Below, one piece after another: positions 8,071 to 16,369 of a stretch of DNA of 64,000 nt (position 1 is its first letter; each line of letters starts with the position of its first letter). The position numbers were made by a program, and so were the translations under genes. The notes under the pieces are model-generated. The model saw only the letters and a program-made list of their open reading frames with translations. It was not told the DNA's origin and searched no databases. Source of the DNA: Streptomyces sp. CB02056 (lineage in GTDB: Bacteria > Actinomycetota > Actinomycetes > Streptomycetales > Streptomycetaceae). Location of the stretch: NCBI RefSeq assembly GCF_001905545.1, contig NZ_LIPD01000001.1, forward strand, positions 807,551 to 871,550, given 5' to 3'.

Positions 8071-8856
8071 TCACACGAGCACCGGCGGGTTGTCGTCGGT
8101 GCCTCCGCGGCCCGCCGCGCCGGAGTGGCCGGGGCCGTCGTCGCGGTCGGCGGCCAGGTTGGTGCGCAGGGTCATCCAGAGCCGGAACAGGATGTCCGTC
8201 GACGTCCCGGCGCTGGAGGACTGCATGGCCCGGGTGAACTCGCTCTGGTACGTGCGCGAGTTGACCGGGAACGGGGTGCGGGCGTTGTTCGTCCGGTCCC
8301 AGGCCGCCGCCCACAGGGCGCGGCGGGCCTCCCGGACCCCGCAGACCTCCATGTAGGCGAGGAAGACGGGTTTGCGCAGCGGGGCCTCGCCCTTGAGGAC
8401 CAGGGCCAGCGTGCTGGAGGGCAGGCGCCCTCCCCGGTCGCGGGCCCGGCGGTCCAGTTCCCGCAGGGAGGGCCAGTCGGCCTTGCGGCGCATCTCGTGC
8501 ATCGCCCGGCGCAAGTCGGCGAAGGAGTCGACCTGTTGGGGGTCGACCCGCCTCGGTGCGCGCAGCCGCCGGCTCCCCGAGGGGCGGGGCACGTGGGCCC
8601 AGTAGTTGGCGTGGACCCACTTGCGCCGGGCCGTCTTGAGGTCGCCGCCGCATTCGCCGGTGACGGCCTCGACGACCTTCCAGCTCGGCAGGGAGCGTCC
8701 GCTGGCGGCCCGTTGCAGGGTGGTGGCGTGGTAGTTGGTCCGAACGGCGAGCTGACTGTACGTCAACCCGGCCTGCTCGCGCTGCTCCCGCAGCCAGGCG
8801 GCCAGTCGGCTCAGCGCCGGCTCGGTCGTCTCGATCGGGTTCTCTCGGCGTCCCAT
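8071..8856 (-). CDS. XRE-family helix-turn-helix regulator
   Basis: 261-residue DNA-binding protein. The N-terminal XRE domain (about residues 15-70) reads LAAWLREQREQAGLTYSQLA followed by RTNYHATTLQRAASGRSLPS. A second region (LRELDRRARDRGGRLPSSTL followed by ALVLKGEAPLRKPVFLAYMEVCG) resembles another HTH-like repeat. The rest shows no ligand domain I know. It lies directly downstream of a small membrane protein (19 bases), so the two may form a sensor/regulator unit on one mRNA. A strong terminator follows. Confidence 0.8.
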   Translation of the reverse strand: MGRRENPIETTEPALSRLAAWLREQREQAGLTYSQLAVRTNYHATTLQRAASGRSLPSWKVVEAVTGECGGDLKTARRKWVHANYWAHVPRPSGSRRLRAPRRVDPQQVDSFADLRRAMHEMRRKADWPSLRELDRRARDRGGRLPSSTLALVLKGEAPLRKPVFLAYMEVCGVREARRALWAAAWDRTNNARTPFPVNSRTYQSEFTRAMQSSSAGTSTDILFRLWMTLRTNLAADRDDGPGHSGAAGRGGTDDNPPVLV

Positions 8857-8875
8857 CGCAGGCAGGCGCTCTCCC

Positions 8876-9151
8876 CTAGGCCCGTCCCCTTTGCATCCTG
8901 GAGGCCAACAGCCAGCCTCCGGTGGTCAGTTCGAGCGCCACTCCGGCGGACATGCCGGTCGCCACCAGGGCGGCGGTGAGCGCGACCGTCAGGACGACCA
9001 CGACGATCACCACGGCCACCTGGCCGGCGGTCACGGCCGTCACGGACGACTGTCCGGCCACGAACGGCCAGGGCGGGGCCGGGCGGCGCGCGGGCCTCGG
9101 GACGCCGTCCGCGCAGGGGATGGGGACGCGCTTGTTCCGCTTCCTCGTCAT
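8876..9151 (-). CDS. Small membrane protein upstream of XRE regulator
   Basis: 91 residues with a Lys/Arg-rich N-terminus (MTRKRNKRVP), one long hydrophobic segment (AGQVAVVIVVVVLTVALTAA) continuing into a second weaker one (LVATGMSAGVALELTTGGWL), and an Arg-rich end. The ATG at 9151 has GGAGGG 8 bases upstream. Function unknown; the spacing suggests co-transcription with the XRE gene. The leader upstream contains a large nested hairpin (9182-9230). Confidence 0.55.
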   Translation of the reverse strand: MTRKRNKRVPIPCADGVPRPARRPAPPWPFVAGQSSVTAVTAGQVAVVIVVVVLTVALTAALVATGMSAGVALELTTGGWLLASRMQRGRA

Positions 9152-9181
9152 CGAGGGAACCCTCCTATATCACTGTCCACT

Positions 9182-9230
9182 CCAACGGGTGGGCACTTGT
9201 GCGGTTGGCGTCGCACGGGGTGCCCGTTGG
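9182..9230 (-). promoter_or_regulatory. Nested hairpin in 5' leader
   Basis: CCAACGGG...GGCAC pairs with GTGCCCGTTGG, and inside that GTGCG pairs with CGCAC. The structure ends 31 bases before the ATG of the minus-strand 91-residue gene, so it would sit in its mRNA leader or serve as an operator. Confidence 0.4.
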
Positions 9231-9543
9231 ATGACACTCTGTCAGGCATATGGGTGAATCCCAATCGGTTCGGCGAACATCGCGCGGATTGATGCGCGAC
9301 AGTCCCGGCCCCTACCTGAAATCTTGCGAACGTCGTACCAGAAAGCCGCAGTTCAACGAATCGAAACCGGATTTTGATGCGCCTTTGTGCAGCGCGCCCT
9401 TGTAAGCCGTCCTGGCCGGGTGTGACGATTGACAGCGGCGTCACCCGGACCTGCGGGTCCGGAACCCGGGGGGCGCTGTTCACTCCAACATCTCGGGAAC
9501 ATCGGCAGCGGGCCGTGTTGGCGCATGGGCCCGCCCGAACAGC

Positions 9544-9580
9544 AGAGACCGCCCGGCCCCGGTGGCCCGAGGCGGTCTCT
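9544..9580. terminator. Orphan hairpin in gene-free region
   Basis: AGAGACCGCC and GGCGGTCTCT form a perfect 10-base stem with a 17-base loop. No gene ends next to it on either strand, so it may be the 3' end of an unannotated RNA or a relic. Confidence 0.5.
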
Positions 9581-9911
9581 CTGCACTCCGGCGGTGGCGG
9601 GCACTCCACTTGTGACAGGCCCCGCCACCGCCCCTCCCCGCATCCCCCGCATTCCCCGCCGCCTGCGGCGGCCTTCCCGTTGCGGAGGCCTGTCCTCCTG
9701 AAATCATGGGCGTGGTACGGGAGTTCGCCGTTTCGCCGTTCATCGGTTGTCTACCCGGGGCGCCGGGCGGGGTGTCCGCGGCCGTGGCGACCAGGGTGTC
9801 GACAGGACGTTGACCGCTTGTCTGCGGGAGTCCACGAGCGTGTTCCTGGTCCGGTCACGGACTCGGCGGCCGCCAGGTGGCACCGCCGGCAGACGACCCA
9901 GGAGGACTCGC

Positions 9912-10349
9912 ATGTCCCGCATTCCCCATCGCACCCGTGCCGCCGCCGTCGCGGCCCTGGTGACGGCCGTCGCCCTGCCCCTCGCGGGCACGGCCACCGC
10001 CTCGGCGGCGGTGCCCGCAGGCGTCCGGAGCGTCCAGGGCGCGCCGAACTCGACGCTGGCGGCGGACGCGCCCACGACCTGGGCCGAAAAGAACGGCGGC
10101 TACGTCCAGATCAACTGGACCCCGCCGAACAACGTCGGCAAGTACGACTGGATCGGCCTCTACAAGCGGGACCCGAACGCCATCGGCATCGACAACTACG
10201 AGACCTGGCAGTGGGCCTACAACCACGGCACCTCGTACCTGACCAGCGTCCCGGCGGTCAGCGGCGACTACTGGACGGCCTACATCTCCTACGACTACGC
10301 CTCCAGCCAGTACCGCATCATCGAGTCCCACCGCTCCCACATCGACTGA
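9912..10349 (+). CDS. Secreted SKICH-like beta-domain protein, copy 1
   Basis: 145 residues. The ATG at 9912 has AGGAGGA upstream. A signal peptide with an Arg-rich start and an Ala-rich core ends near TATASAAVPA. The mature part reads VQINWTPPNNVGKYDWIGLY, then ETWQWAYNHGTSY and YWTAYISYDYASSQYRIIES. The DWIGLYK...W.Y...Y.SYDYASGQYR pattern recalls the immunoglobulin-like SKICH/CARD-type beta sandwich of eukaryotic adaptor proteins, but that is only a resemblance. It is a tandem paralogue of the next gene, 4 bases downstream, so they are co-transcribed. Role unknown, extracellular. Confidence 0.7.
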   Translation: MSRIPHRTRAAAVAALVTAVALPLAGTATASAAVPAGVRSVQGAPNSTLAADAPTTWAEKNGGYVQINWTPPNNVGKYDWIGLYKRDPNAIGIDNYETWQWAYNHGTSYLTSVPAVSGDYWTAYISYDYASSQYRIIESHRSHID

Positions 10350-10353
10350 GCCG

Positions 10354-10746
10354 GTGGCCCTGTCGACGAAGGCGGCGGCGCTGGCCCTCGCCCTGCTGGG
10401 CGCGCTGCCCGCCCAGGGCGCCGCGGCGGCCCAGTCCGCGCCGGGCACCTGGGCCGCCGCCGTCCACGTGAAGGAGACCCAGGTCGTCACGATCGGCTGG
10501 AACTACAACGGCAACCCGGTCGGGAAGTACGACTGGGTCGGGCTGTACAACTGCGATCCGGACAAGTGCGGCGTGAACTCCTACGTCTCGGGCGCCTGGC
10601 AGTGGGCCTCGTACGGCACCTCGTACACCTTCACCCGGGAGCTCACCGACTCGCTGGTCGGCGCGTACTGGACCGGCTACGTCTCCTACGACTACGCCTC
10701 CGGCCAGTACCGGCTGATGTCCTCGCAGATGAACATCCTCGCCTGA
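10354..10746 (+). CDS. Secreted SKICH-like beta-domain protein, copy 2
   Basis: 130 residues, starting at GTG 10354 just after the previous stop. Signal peptide ALALALLGALPAQGAAAAQS. The mature part aligns throughout with the upstream copy (GKYDWVGLYNCDPDKCG, GAWQWASYGTSYTF, YWTGYVSYDYASGQYRLMSS). It differs by a Cys pair (NCDPDKC) absent from copy 1, which could form a local disulfide. Secreted, function unknown; followed 68 bases later by a secreted protease gene on the same strand. Confidence 0.7.
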   Translation: MALSTKAAALALALLGALPAQGAAAAQSAPGTWAAAVHVKETQVVTIGWNYNGNPVGKYDWVGLYNCDPDKCGVNSYVSGAWQWASYGTSYTFTRELTDSLVGAYWTGYVSYDYASGQYRLMSSQMNILA

Positions 10747-10814
10747 GCGGTGGCCCGGCGCCCGCTCGCTCCCCTCTCACCTCAACACGTTCGATCCGCA
10801 CGAAGGAGATGACC

Positions 10815-12086
10815 ATGAAGGTCTCCAGGAAGACCCTCGCCAGGGCCGGAGCCGCGCTCCTGCTCGCCGGGGTGACCCTGGCACCGGCCGCGGCCCAGAG
10901 CTCGGCCGTGGCCTCGGCCACCGGAACCGTCGCCTTGACGCCCCCGGCCGCCCCGGGCGGCGCCGCCCACGCGCTGGCGCAGCAACTCGGGCTCCCCGAG
11001 CAGCAGGTGGCGCAGCGCCTCGCCGCGGAGGGCGGGCTGTCGAAGACCGCCCGGGCGTTCCGCGACAGCCAGGGTGACAGGGCCGCGGGCGTGTGGCTCG
11101 ACGTGATGGACGGCGAGGTCCACGCCAACGTGCTGGACGACGAGGGGGAGCGCGCGGCCCGGGCCGCCGGCATCATCCCGCAGCGCGCCGCCTACACCAC
11201 CGCCGAACTCCGGGAGGTGCACGAGCGGCTCGACGCGGCCGCGGAGAAGAAGCTGACGCCGGGCGACAGCTCCTGGTCCCTGGACAGCCGGACCAACCGT
11301 GTCGTGCTGGACGTGCCGGCCGGCACGGACGCCGAGGCGATGCTGCGGACGGCCGGCATCACCGACGCCGACCGTGCGAAGGTCAGCGTCACCACCCACC
11401 AGGGGACCGCCTACGCCCGGACCGGCCTGGTCGGGGGCGACGGCCTGCGGGACGAGAACAACACCGGCACCTGCTCGGCCGGAATCATGATCAAACAGGC
11501 CGGTGTGACCTACCTGGTGACCGCCGGCCACTGCTGGCTGGGGCAGTCGAACCCGGCGGTCCGGCGCGACGACAGCTGGCCGGACAACCAGGGCAACACC
11601 CGGATCGGCCACATCGCCGACCGGCAGTTCCCCGCCTCGGACTACGCGCTGATCGCGATGGACAACCCGCGGAGCTGGACCCCCGGCGGGCGCGCAGTCA
11701 AGACTTCCGACGGCTACAACCTCTACGACGGCTACATCCGCAACGCGGACAACGAGATACCCGACGGCGGGCAGATCTGCGCCTCGGGCGTGACAAGCGG
11801 CTGGCGGTGCGGCATGTTCCTGGACGGCATCTCCACCTACACCACGGTGAGGAGGCTGCCGGACGGGCGGGAGGAGACGTACACCTCGTACAACCAGGTC
11901 AAGGTCCTCGGCATGCAGTCCGAAGGCGGTGACAGCGGAGGGGCCGCCCTCTACGGCAGCAAGGCTGTCGGCACGGTGACCGGTGGTTCAACCGGCAACT
12001 CGATGAGGCCCTACACCTACATCCAGCCGCTCTCCAGGATCGCGCAGGACCTCGGGGGCATCTCCACGGTCGACTGGAACCAGTGA
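10815..12086 (+). CDS. Secreted S1-family serine protease with pro-domain
   Basis: 423 residues of the alpha-lytic/streptogrisin-like branch of family S1. A signal peptide (to about residue 28) is followed by a roughly 190-residue pro-region containing an alpha-lytic-type segment (TNRVVLDVPAGTDAEAMLRT), then the catalytic domain. The triad is intact: His in YLVTAGHCW, Asp in DYALIAMD, Ser in SEGGDSGGAAL. The start at ATG 10815 is preferred because GAAGGAG is 6 bases away; the ATG at 10809 would be too close. It is probably secreted and self-processing. A very strong hairpin follows at 12125. Confidence 0.88.
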   Translation: MKVSRKTLARAGAALLLAGVTLAPAAAQSSAVASATGTVALTPPAAPGGAAHALAQQLGLPEQQVAQRLAAEGGLSKTARAFRDSQGDRAAGVWLDVMDGEVHANVLDDEGERAARAAGIIPQRAAYTTAELREVHERLDAAAEKKLTPGDSSWSLDSRTNRVVLDVPAGTDAEAMLRTAGITDADRAKVSVTTHQGTAYARTGLVGGDGLRDENNTGTCSAGIMIKQAGVTYLVTAGHCWLGQSNPAVRRDDSWPDNQGNTRIGHIADRQFPASDYALIAMDNPRSWTPGGRAVKTSDGYNLYDGYIRNADNEIPDGGQICASGVTSGWRCGMFLDGISTYTTVRRLPDGREETYTSYNQVKVLGMQSEGGDSGGAALYGSKAVGTVTGGSTGNSMRPYTYIQPLSRIAQDLGGISTVDWNQ

Positions 12087-12124
12087 CCGCCCCACGGCAT
12101 AGGTGAGGAACGCGAGCACCCTCG

Positions 12125-12157
12125 GTGCGGGAAGCCGGCCCGGCCGGCTTCCCGCAC
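12125..12157 (+). terminator. 15-bp hairpin after the secreted protease
   Basis: GTGCGGGAAGCCGGC pairs perfectly with GCCGGCTTCCCGCAC with a 3-base loop, 38 bases after the protease stop codon. It shares its GGAAGCCGG core with hairpins at 48292 and 52073. Confidence 0.85.
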
Positions 12158-12343
12158 ACGCCTGTCGGGAACCGGGCCTGTCCCGTCCGAACAGCGGTCG
12201 GCGGCAAGGGCGCACGCCGGGGGCGCGCGCCACTACCCCGTGCGAGCGAAAGACCGCATTCCGGTACTGAACGCCGAAGTACGGGGATACGGTGGCCTCC
12301 CGATACGCGTGTTGAGCACGTGGCGTGCGAGCTGGGGGTAGTG

Positions 12344-13291
12344 ATGGCACGGCGGAAGATCAAGCGGGGACCGACGGCGAGCTCCGCGATCCTGTTCGGT
12401 GAAGAGGTCCGCCACGCGCGGGAGTCGGCGGGTTACACGCAGGAGCGGTTGGGCAAGGAACTCCACCTCGACCGGACGGTGATCTCGCGGACCGAGAGCG
12501 GACGGCGGAAGCCTCCGGCCGACGAACTCGAGGAAACCGAACGGCTGCTGAACACCGGCGGCCTGTTGAAGCGGCTGTGCAACGGGGTCGACTGGAGCGC
12601 ACAGATCGACCATCCGGACTGGTTCCAGACCCATGCCGACTCGGAGGCCGAGGCGGTCGGGGCCTACGTGTTCCAGACCGACTACATGCACGGGCTGCTT
12701 CAGTGCCGGGACTACGCGCGAGCGATGTTCGAGGCAGGCGGAACGGGTGAGCACCCTGAAGTGATCGAGGGGCGGGTCGCGGCGAGGCTCGCACGGCAGA
12801 AGCGCTTCCTCGCCGAGGGCGGGCCGCAGTTGGTGGTCCTCCTGGACGAGAGCGCGATTCGATCGGTGGTCGGCGGACCGAGGGTGATGATGCGGCAGAT
12901 GCAGCACCTGCTGGACATCGCCCGGCGCGAGAACATCGTCCTTCAGATCGTGCCGTTCACGGCTCGGACGACGATCATCAACTCCTCAATGGTCATTCTG
13001 GAGATGCCGGATGGCCAGCACTCGGTGTACTCCGAGAACCTTGACAAGGGCAATCCCTGTGATGATCCGATCATCGTTTCCGGGCATCGGCACCGCTATG
13101 ATCGCCTGCGCGGCGACGCGCACACGGCGGGCGAGTCGCTCACGCTGATCGCCGAGGCGATGGAAGGGTTCAGGGATGATGCGGAACGAGCTCGACGCGG
13201 CCAGCTGGCGCAAGAGCAGCCACAGCGGCACGAACGGCGGCGACTGCATCGAGGTGGCCCCCGGATTTCCCGGTCTCGTCCCCGTGCGTGA
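12344..13291 (+). CDS. XRE regulator with DUF5753 (Scr1/WhiJ-type)
   Basis: 315 residues. XRE domain at about residues 18-75 (LFGEEVRHARESAGYTQERL followed by GKELHLDRTVISRTESGRRK), then the DUF5753 ligand-like domain with YMHGLLQCRDYARAMFE, RVAARLARQKRF, LVVLLDESAIR, LLDIARRENIVLQIVPF and SVYSENLDKG. Such proteins pair with a small DUF397 protein and influence development and antibiotic production. I start at ATG 12344; GTG 12341 is also possible. The last 38 residues are Arg-rich and overlap the DUF397 gene by 116 bases in another frame, which makes this protein longer than most relatives (about 280). Confidence 0.88.
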   Translation: MARRKIKRGPTASSAILFGEEVRHARESAGYTQERLGKELHLDRTVISRTESGRRKPPADELEETERLLNTGGLLKRLCNGVDWSAQIDHPDWFQTHADSEAEAVGAYVFQTDYMHGLLQCRDYARAMFEAGGTGEHPEVIEGRVAARLARQKRFLAEGGPQLVVLLDESAIRSVVGGPRVMMRQMQHLLDIARRENIVLQIVPFTARTTIINSSMVILEMPDGQHSVYSENLDKGNPCDDPIIVSGHRHRYDRLRGDAHTAGESLTLIAEAMEGFRDDAERARRGQLAQEQPQRHERRRLHRGGPRISRSRPRA

Positions 13292-13391
13292 CTCCAAGGA
13301 CCCCCACGGCCCGGCCCTCCTCTTCCCGGCCGCCGCCTGGGGCTCCTTCATCACCGCGATCCGGGGGGACGAGTTCCCGGTCGGCAACTGA
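13176..13391 (+). CDS. DUF397 domain protein
   Basis: 71 residues with the family signature complete: LDAASWRKSSHSGTNGGDC, IEVA, VPVRDSKDPHGPALLF and WGSFI. It starts at ATG 13176 (or 13179) after GAAGGG. It is the usual partner of the upstream DUF5753 regulator, thought to act as antagonist or co-factor in the pair. Translation is probably coupled, since its start lies inside the regulator gene. Confidence 0.92.
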   Translation: MMRNELDAASWRKSSHSGTNGGDCIEVAPGFPGLVPVRDSKDPHGPALLFPAAAWGSFITAIRGDEFPVGN

Positions 13392-13410
13392 CTGGCCGTC
13401 AATTGCGCTG

Positions 13411-13446
13411 CAGGGGGCGGGGTGCCGGATGGCGCCCCGCCCCCTG
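13411..13446. terminator. Bidirectional terminator
   Basis: CAGGGGGCGGGG and CCCCGCCCCCTG form a perfect 12-base stem between the convergent DUF397 and holin-like genes, 20 and 15 bases from the two stop codons. Confidence 0.85.
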
Positions 13447-13460
13447 CTATGCCGGGCCGG

Positions 13461-13688
13461 CTACTCGCGGTTGCTGCGGCCCAGCAGGGCGGCCGAGTCC
13501 GGGTCGCCGATGCGGGTGGCCACCGCGCCCTTGAGCACGGTCAGGGCCGCGGGCAGCGCCGCGACCGCCGCCGCCTTGAGCGAGCCGATCGATGTGAGGT
13601 CGAACTTGTCGGCCAGCAGCAGGCCGAGGAACGCCACGGCGTACGTGGCGACGGTGCGCTCGACCAGGTCGACGATGAGCTTCCGCAT
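13461..13688 (-). CDS. Orphan phage holin-like small membrane protein
   Basis: 75 residues starting at ATG 13688 with GAAGGAG upstream. Sequence pattern MRKLIVDLVERTVATYAVAF followed by LGLLLADKF, SLKAAAVAALPAALTVLKGA and RIGDPDSAALL. The two hydrophobic helices with a short turn and the GDPDSA tail match the small holins of actinophages (r1t-type). In a phage these form membrane holes that release the lysin. No endolysin or other phage gene lies nearby, so this is a domesticated or stranded copy, or a chromosomal protein of other function. Confidence 0.65.
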   Translation of the reverse strand: MRKLIVDLVERTVATYAVAFLGLLLADKFDLTSIGSLKAAAVAALPAALTVLKGAVATRIGDPDSAALLGRSNRE

Positions 13689-13975
13689 GGTCAGGACTCC
13701 TTCGCGGTGAAGGTGGTGGGGTGCGCGGTTGCGGAGCACCCGGTGGCGGCGCCGTTCTTCGGAGGGCATGCCGTCCTGCGGGACTGCGGTGGGGTGCCGG
13801 ACGCCCCGGGGCGGGGCCGTCGGAGCCGTCGGGGTCGGAGGGGGTCGACGGGGCCAGAGGGTCGGAGGGCATGCGCCATCGGGGAGTTGCCGCCCCGGTG
13901 TACACGTTCAAGCCGCCGGATCCGACGACGCTCCCCGGTACCGATTTCCTTTCCGCGTCCGGCCCCGCGCCCGCC

Positions 13976-15010
13976 TCACCCCAGCGGGGCGCTCAGCTCC
14001 ATCGCGCGCAGCGCCGCCGCCAGGGCGGGGGCGTCGCCGACGTCGAGGGCGGTGTCCGCCAGCTTGATCACGTGCTCGTCGCCGTGCGCCAGGGCCCGCT
14101 CGAAGACCTCCTCGGGGGTGAGGGTGCCCGGCGGGGTGCAGGCCGCCGGCTCGGTCGGCGCGTACATCGCGGTGACGGCCGCCGACGCCGTCCAGGCCGC
14201 CCGCAGGCCGGCCGGCCACAGGTCCGGCGGGAGCGCGGGCAGGACGCGCAGCACGGCGTTGGGCGCGGTGGCGGCGTGGACGAGCATGGTCTCCTCGCCG
14301 TGCCCGTAGGCGGCGTAGCGGTGGGTCGCCGCCCGGACGAGTTCCGCGAGGCGGTCGGCCGCCTCCTGCGGCCGCGTGACCCCGGCCGCCCACGCCGGCA
14401 GGGCGGTGACGCGGTCGAGCCGGGCGGGGAAGCCGCCGTCCTGGAGGGCGATGGGCGGCACCGCGTCGAGGGCGGCGGTCGCGTCGGACAGCACGCCGGA
14501 CAGCGTGGCGAGGGCGGCGACGGGCCGGTGGCGGGCGGCCCAGTAGCCGAGGCCGTGGGCGAGTTCGGCCAGCCGGGGCCCGGTGGCCTCGCCGCCGGAC
14601 AGCAGGGTGCGCACGGCGTGCCCCACCCGGATCACCGGGTGCGTCGAGCCGCCGTACAGGCCGGGCAGCAGCCGGGGCCACCAGCGGGCGAGCACCTCGC
14701 GCCAGGGGTGGTCGGCGAGTTGGCGCTCGAAGTGGTCGATCCAGTCGGCCGCGCGGCTCGGATCGCCGAGCGCCGCACGCCAGTTGGCGGCCGTGACCGG
14801 CTCGACGCACGGCGGGAAGTCCTCCAGCTTGCGCGCGTACAGGTCGAGCCAGCGGTGCACGGACCGTGCCTGTCCGTGGGCGGCGAGGGCCTCGACGGCC
14901 ATCGGCGCGTGGTTGGTGAGCCGTCCGAGCCGCTCGGGCCCGGAGGCGTGCAGTCGTTGGAGCGCCTCGTCCAGAATGCCGGTCGTATCCGTCGTGTCCG
15001 TCGTATCCAC
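13976..15010 (-). CDS. Questin oxidase-like protein (DUF4243)
   Basis: 344 residues, soluble. The pattern of helical repeats with HPVIRVGHAVRTLL and ELAHGLGYWAARHRP matches the questin oxidase-like family, whose fungal members carry out Baeyer-Villiger-type ring opening of anthraquinones. Further conserved pieces are NHAPMAVEALAAHG near the N-terminus and YGHGEETMLVHAATAPNAVL. The GTG at 15010 gives an N-terminus of MDTTDTTDTTG from three ACG GAC/GAT ACG repeats. It stands alone on the minus strand; bacterial substrates are not known. Confidence 0.75.
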   Translation of the reverse strand: MDTTDTTDTTGILDEALQRLHASGPERLGRLTNHAPMAVEALAAHGQARSVHRWLDLYARKLEDFPPCVEPVTAANWRAALGDPSRAADWIDHFERQLADHPWREVLARWWPRLLPGLYGGSTHPVIRVGHAVRTLLSGGEATGPRLAELAHGLGYWAARHRPVAALATLSGVLSDATAALDAVPPIALQDGGFPARLDRVTALPAWAAGVTRPQEAADRLAELVRAATHRYAAYGHGEETMLVHAATAPNAVLRVLPALPPDLWPAGLRAAWTASAAVTAMYAPTEPAACTPPGTLTPEEVFERALAHGDEHVIKLADTALDVGDAPALAAALRAMELSAPLG

Positions 15011-15085
15011 GGCAAGGACCGTAGGCGGGACGCCACGGACGGCGTAACGGGCCGGAGACCTAGGCCCGGCGAAGGGCTCCGGCCT

Positions 15086-15134
15086 GCCCGTCCGCCCCCG
15101 GCGGGCACTGAGGCCCGCCGGGGGACGGACGGGC
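15086..15134 (-). terminator. Very long hairpin after the DUF1963 gene
   Basis: GCCCGTCCGCCCCCGGCGGG and its complement pair over 21 bases with a single bulged A, around ACTGAG. It starts 9 bases beyond the stop codon at 15144. Confidence 0.85.
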
Positions 15135-15143
15135 GGCGGCGCC

Positions 15144-16055
15144 TCAGGAGCAGTCCCAGTGGTGGTCCACCGGGCGGTCCGGGCAGGACCGGCACTCGAA
15201 GACGTACACCCCGCCCGCGTCCCCGATCATCAGCCCGGCGGGGCTGTGCGCCCCGCGGCCGCCGTCGGCGTCCCGGCGCTCCTCGCCGGTCTCGTCGTCC
15301 CGGTCCTCCAGCGGGAGCCAGGTGCGGTACGACTGGCCGTCGTACTCCCAGCTGCTCACCGTCAGGAGGTGCTCCATCGTCCGCCCGCAGGTCGGGCAGT
15401 CCGGCCAGCAGGGCTCCTGGGTCCAGCCCGGGTACCCTCCGAGCTTGATCCCCGGCGCCTCGGCCAGGTGGTAGCCGTACCGCAGGCCGGTACGGGCCCG
15501 CAGTTCCTCCATCCGCACGCGCAGTTCCGGGCCCAGGTCCTCCGGCATGTCCCAGCTCGGGTAGTCGACCACCGGCTCGGGGTGCAGGACGCACGGCGCC
15601 GGGATGCTGTCCTTCGGCGCGGTGCCCACGGTCGGCGGCACGGCGGCGAGGGCCGGGCCGACCTCCTCGGAGCTCCGCCAGCGCACCAGGGGCGTCGCGG
15701 TCGGGCAGCGGCCGATGATGAACGGGCACCAGAGCACCTGGAGCAGGTCCGTCCCGGCGGGGAAGGCGAGTTGGGGCACGTCCCGGCGGTGGATCTGGAC
15801 GACGGGGACGAGCGGCACCGGCCCCTCCGCGGCGGGCCCGCCCCACTCCCCCGGGTGGCTGGTGCTCGGGCACAGCGGCCACGGCTCGTCGGCGGGCCAC
15901 AGCGGCGGCCCGCCGACCGAGCTCTCGGCCGCGGACGGGCTGCCGGCGCGCGGGTGGAGGCGTACGGCGTCGCGGCGCAGCGGCACCAGCTCGGGGAACA
16001 GCTGCTCCAGGTCCACGGCGCGCTTCGGGGTGGTGCGGGTCATCGTCGTCTCCAT
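15144..16055 (-). CDS. DUF1963 (YwqG-like) protein
   Basis: 303 residues, soluble. The GGPPLWPADEPWPLC motif near residue 50, QIHRRDVPQLAFPAGTDLLQ, and LGGYPGWTQ are typical of the DUF1963/YwqG family, whose role is unknown. The C-terminal part has paired Cys motifs (CWPDCPTCG and CRSCPDRP) that look like a zinc ribbon split by an acidic loop; most YwqG proteins lack this. The start is uncertain between ATG 16055 and ATG 16043, and neither has a good ribosome site. Confidence 0.7.
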   Translation of the reverse strand: METTMTRTTPKRAVDLEQLFPELVPLRRDAVRLHPRAGSPSAAESSVGGPPLWPADEPWPLCPSTSHPGEWGGPAAEGPVPLVPVVQIHRRDVPQLAFPAGTDLLQVLWCPFIIGRCPTATPLVRWRSSEEVGPALAAVPPTVGTAPKDSIPAPCVLHPEPVVDYPSWDMPEDLGPELRVRMEELRARTGLRYGYHLAEAPGIKLGGYPGWTQEPCWPDCPTCGRTMEHLLTVSSWEYDGQSYRTWLPLEDRDDETGEERRDADGGRGAHSPAGLMIGDAGGVYVFECRSCPDRPVDHHWDCS

Positions 16056-16369
16056 CGGGCGGTGCTCGGGCGGGCACCGCGTACCCACCGACGGCATCAC
16101 CGTAGGACACGCCACCGACAGCGGCCTCGCCCGCCGTCCGGCCCGCCCGGCGACGGCGGGCCGGACGGGAGACCTCCACTTCGGGCGGGCGGGGATGTCA
16201 ATGCCGTGGACACTGGCCATCCGGTCCCCGGCGTCCGTTTTTTGACGTACCGTCAGCTCGCACAGGTGCAGGTGTCCTCCGTAGACACGGCCGCCGGTAC
16301 CGCGATCGTCGTCACGACCCCTGCCTTCGCCACGGCCCGCGCCGGGCCCCGCACCGCCGAGGAGACGTC
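16056..16369. promoter_or_regulatory. Divergent promoter region
   Basis: The 314 bases separate the minus-strand DUF1963 gene from the plus-strand TAP hydrolase and hold no gene. Visible signals are a T6 run followed by TTGACG (16242-16247), which overlaps the small palindrome TGACG-TAC-CGTCA (16243-16255) and could be a -35 box with an operator for the hydrolase. Confidence 0.4.

Larger units (their letters stand above)
9152..9911. other. 760-base gene-free region
   Basis: No frame here has convincing codon bias and start signals on either strand. Contents: a nested hairpin in the leader of the minus-strand membrane protein (9182-9230); a stretch of lower GC around 9235-9400; a TTGACA hexamer at 9429-9434 on the plus strand; and an isolated terminator-like hairpin at 9544-9580. 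The promoter for the tandem secreted genes at 9912 should lie in the last 150 bases, where TTGACC occurs near 9810. A decayed gene or an unrecognised RNA is possible. Confidence 0.45.

Noticed and set aside
13447..13911. Longer frame covering the holin-like gene in another phase
   Set aside because: Arg/Pro-rich shadow; the 75-residue holin-like frame has the good ribosome site and membrane helices.
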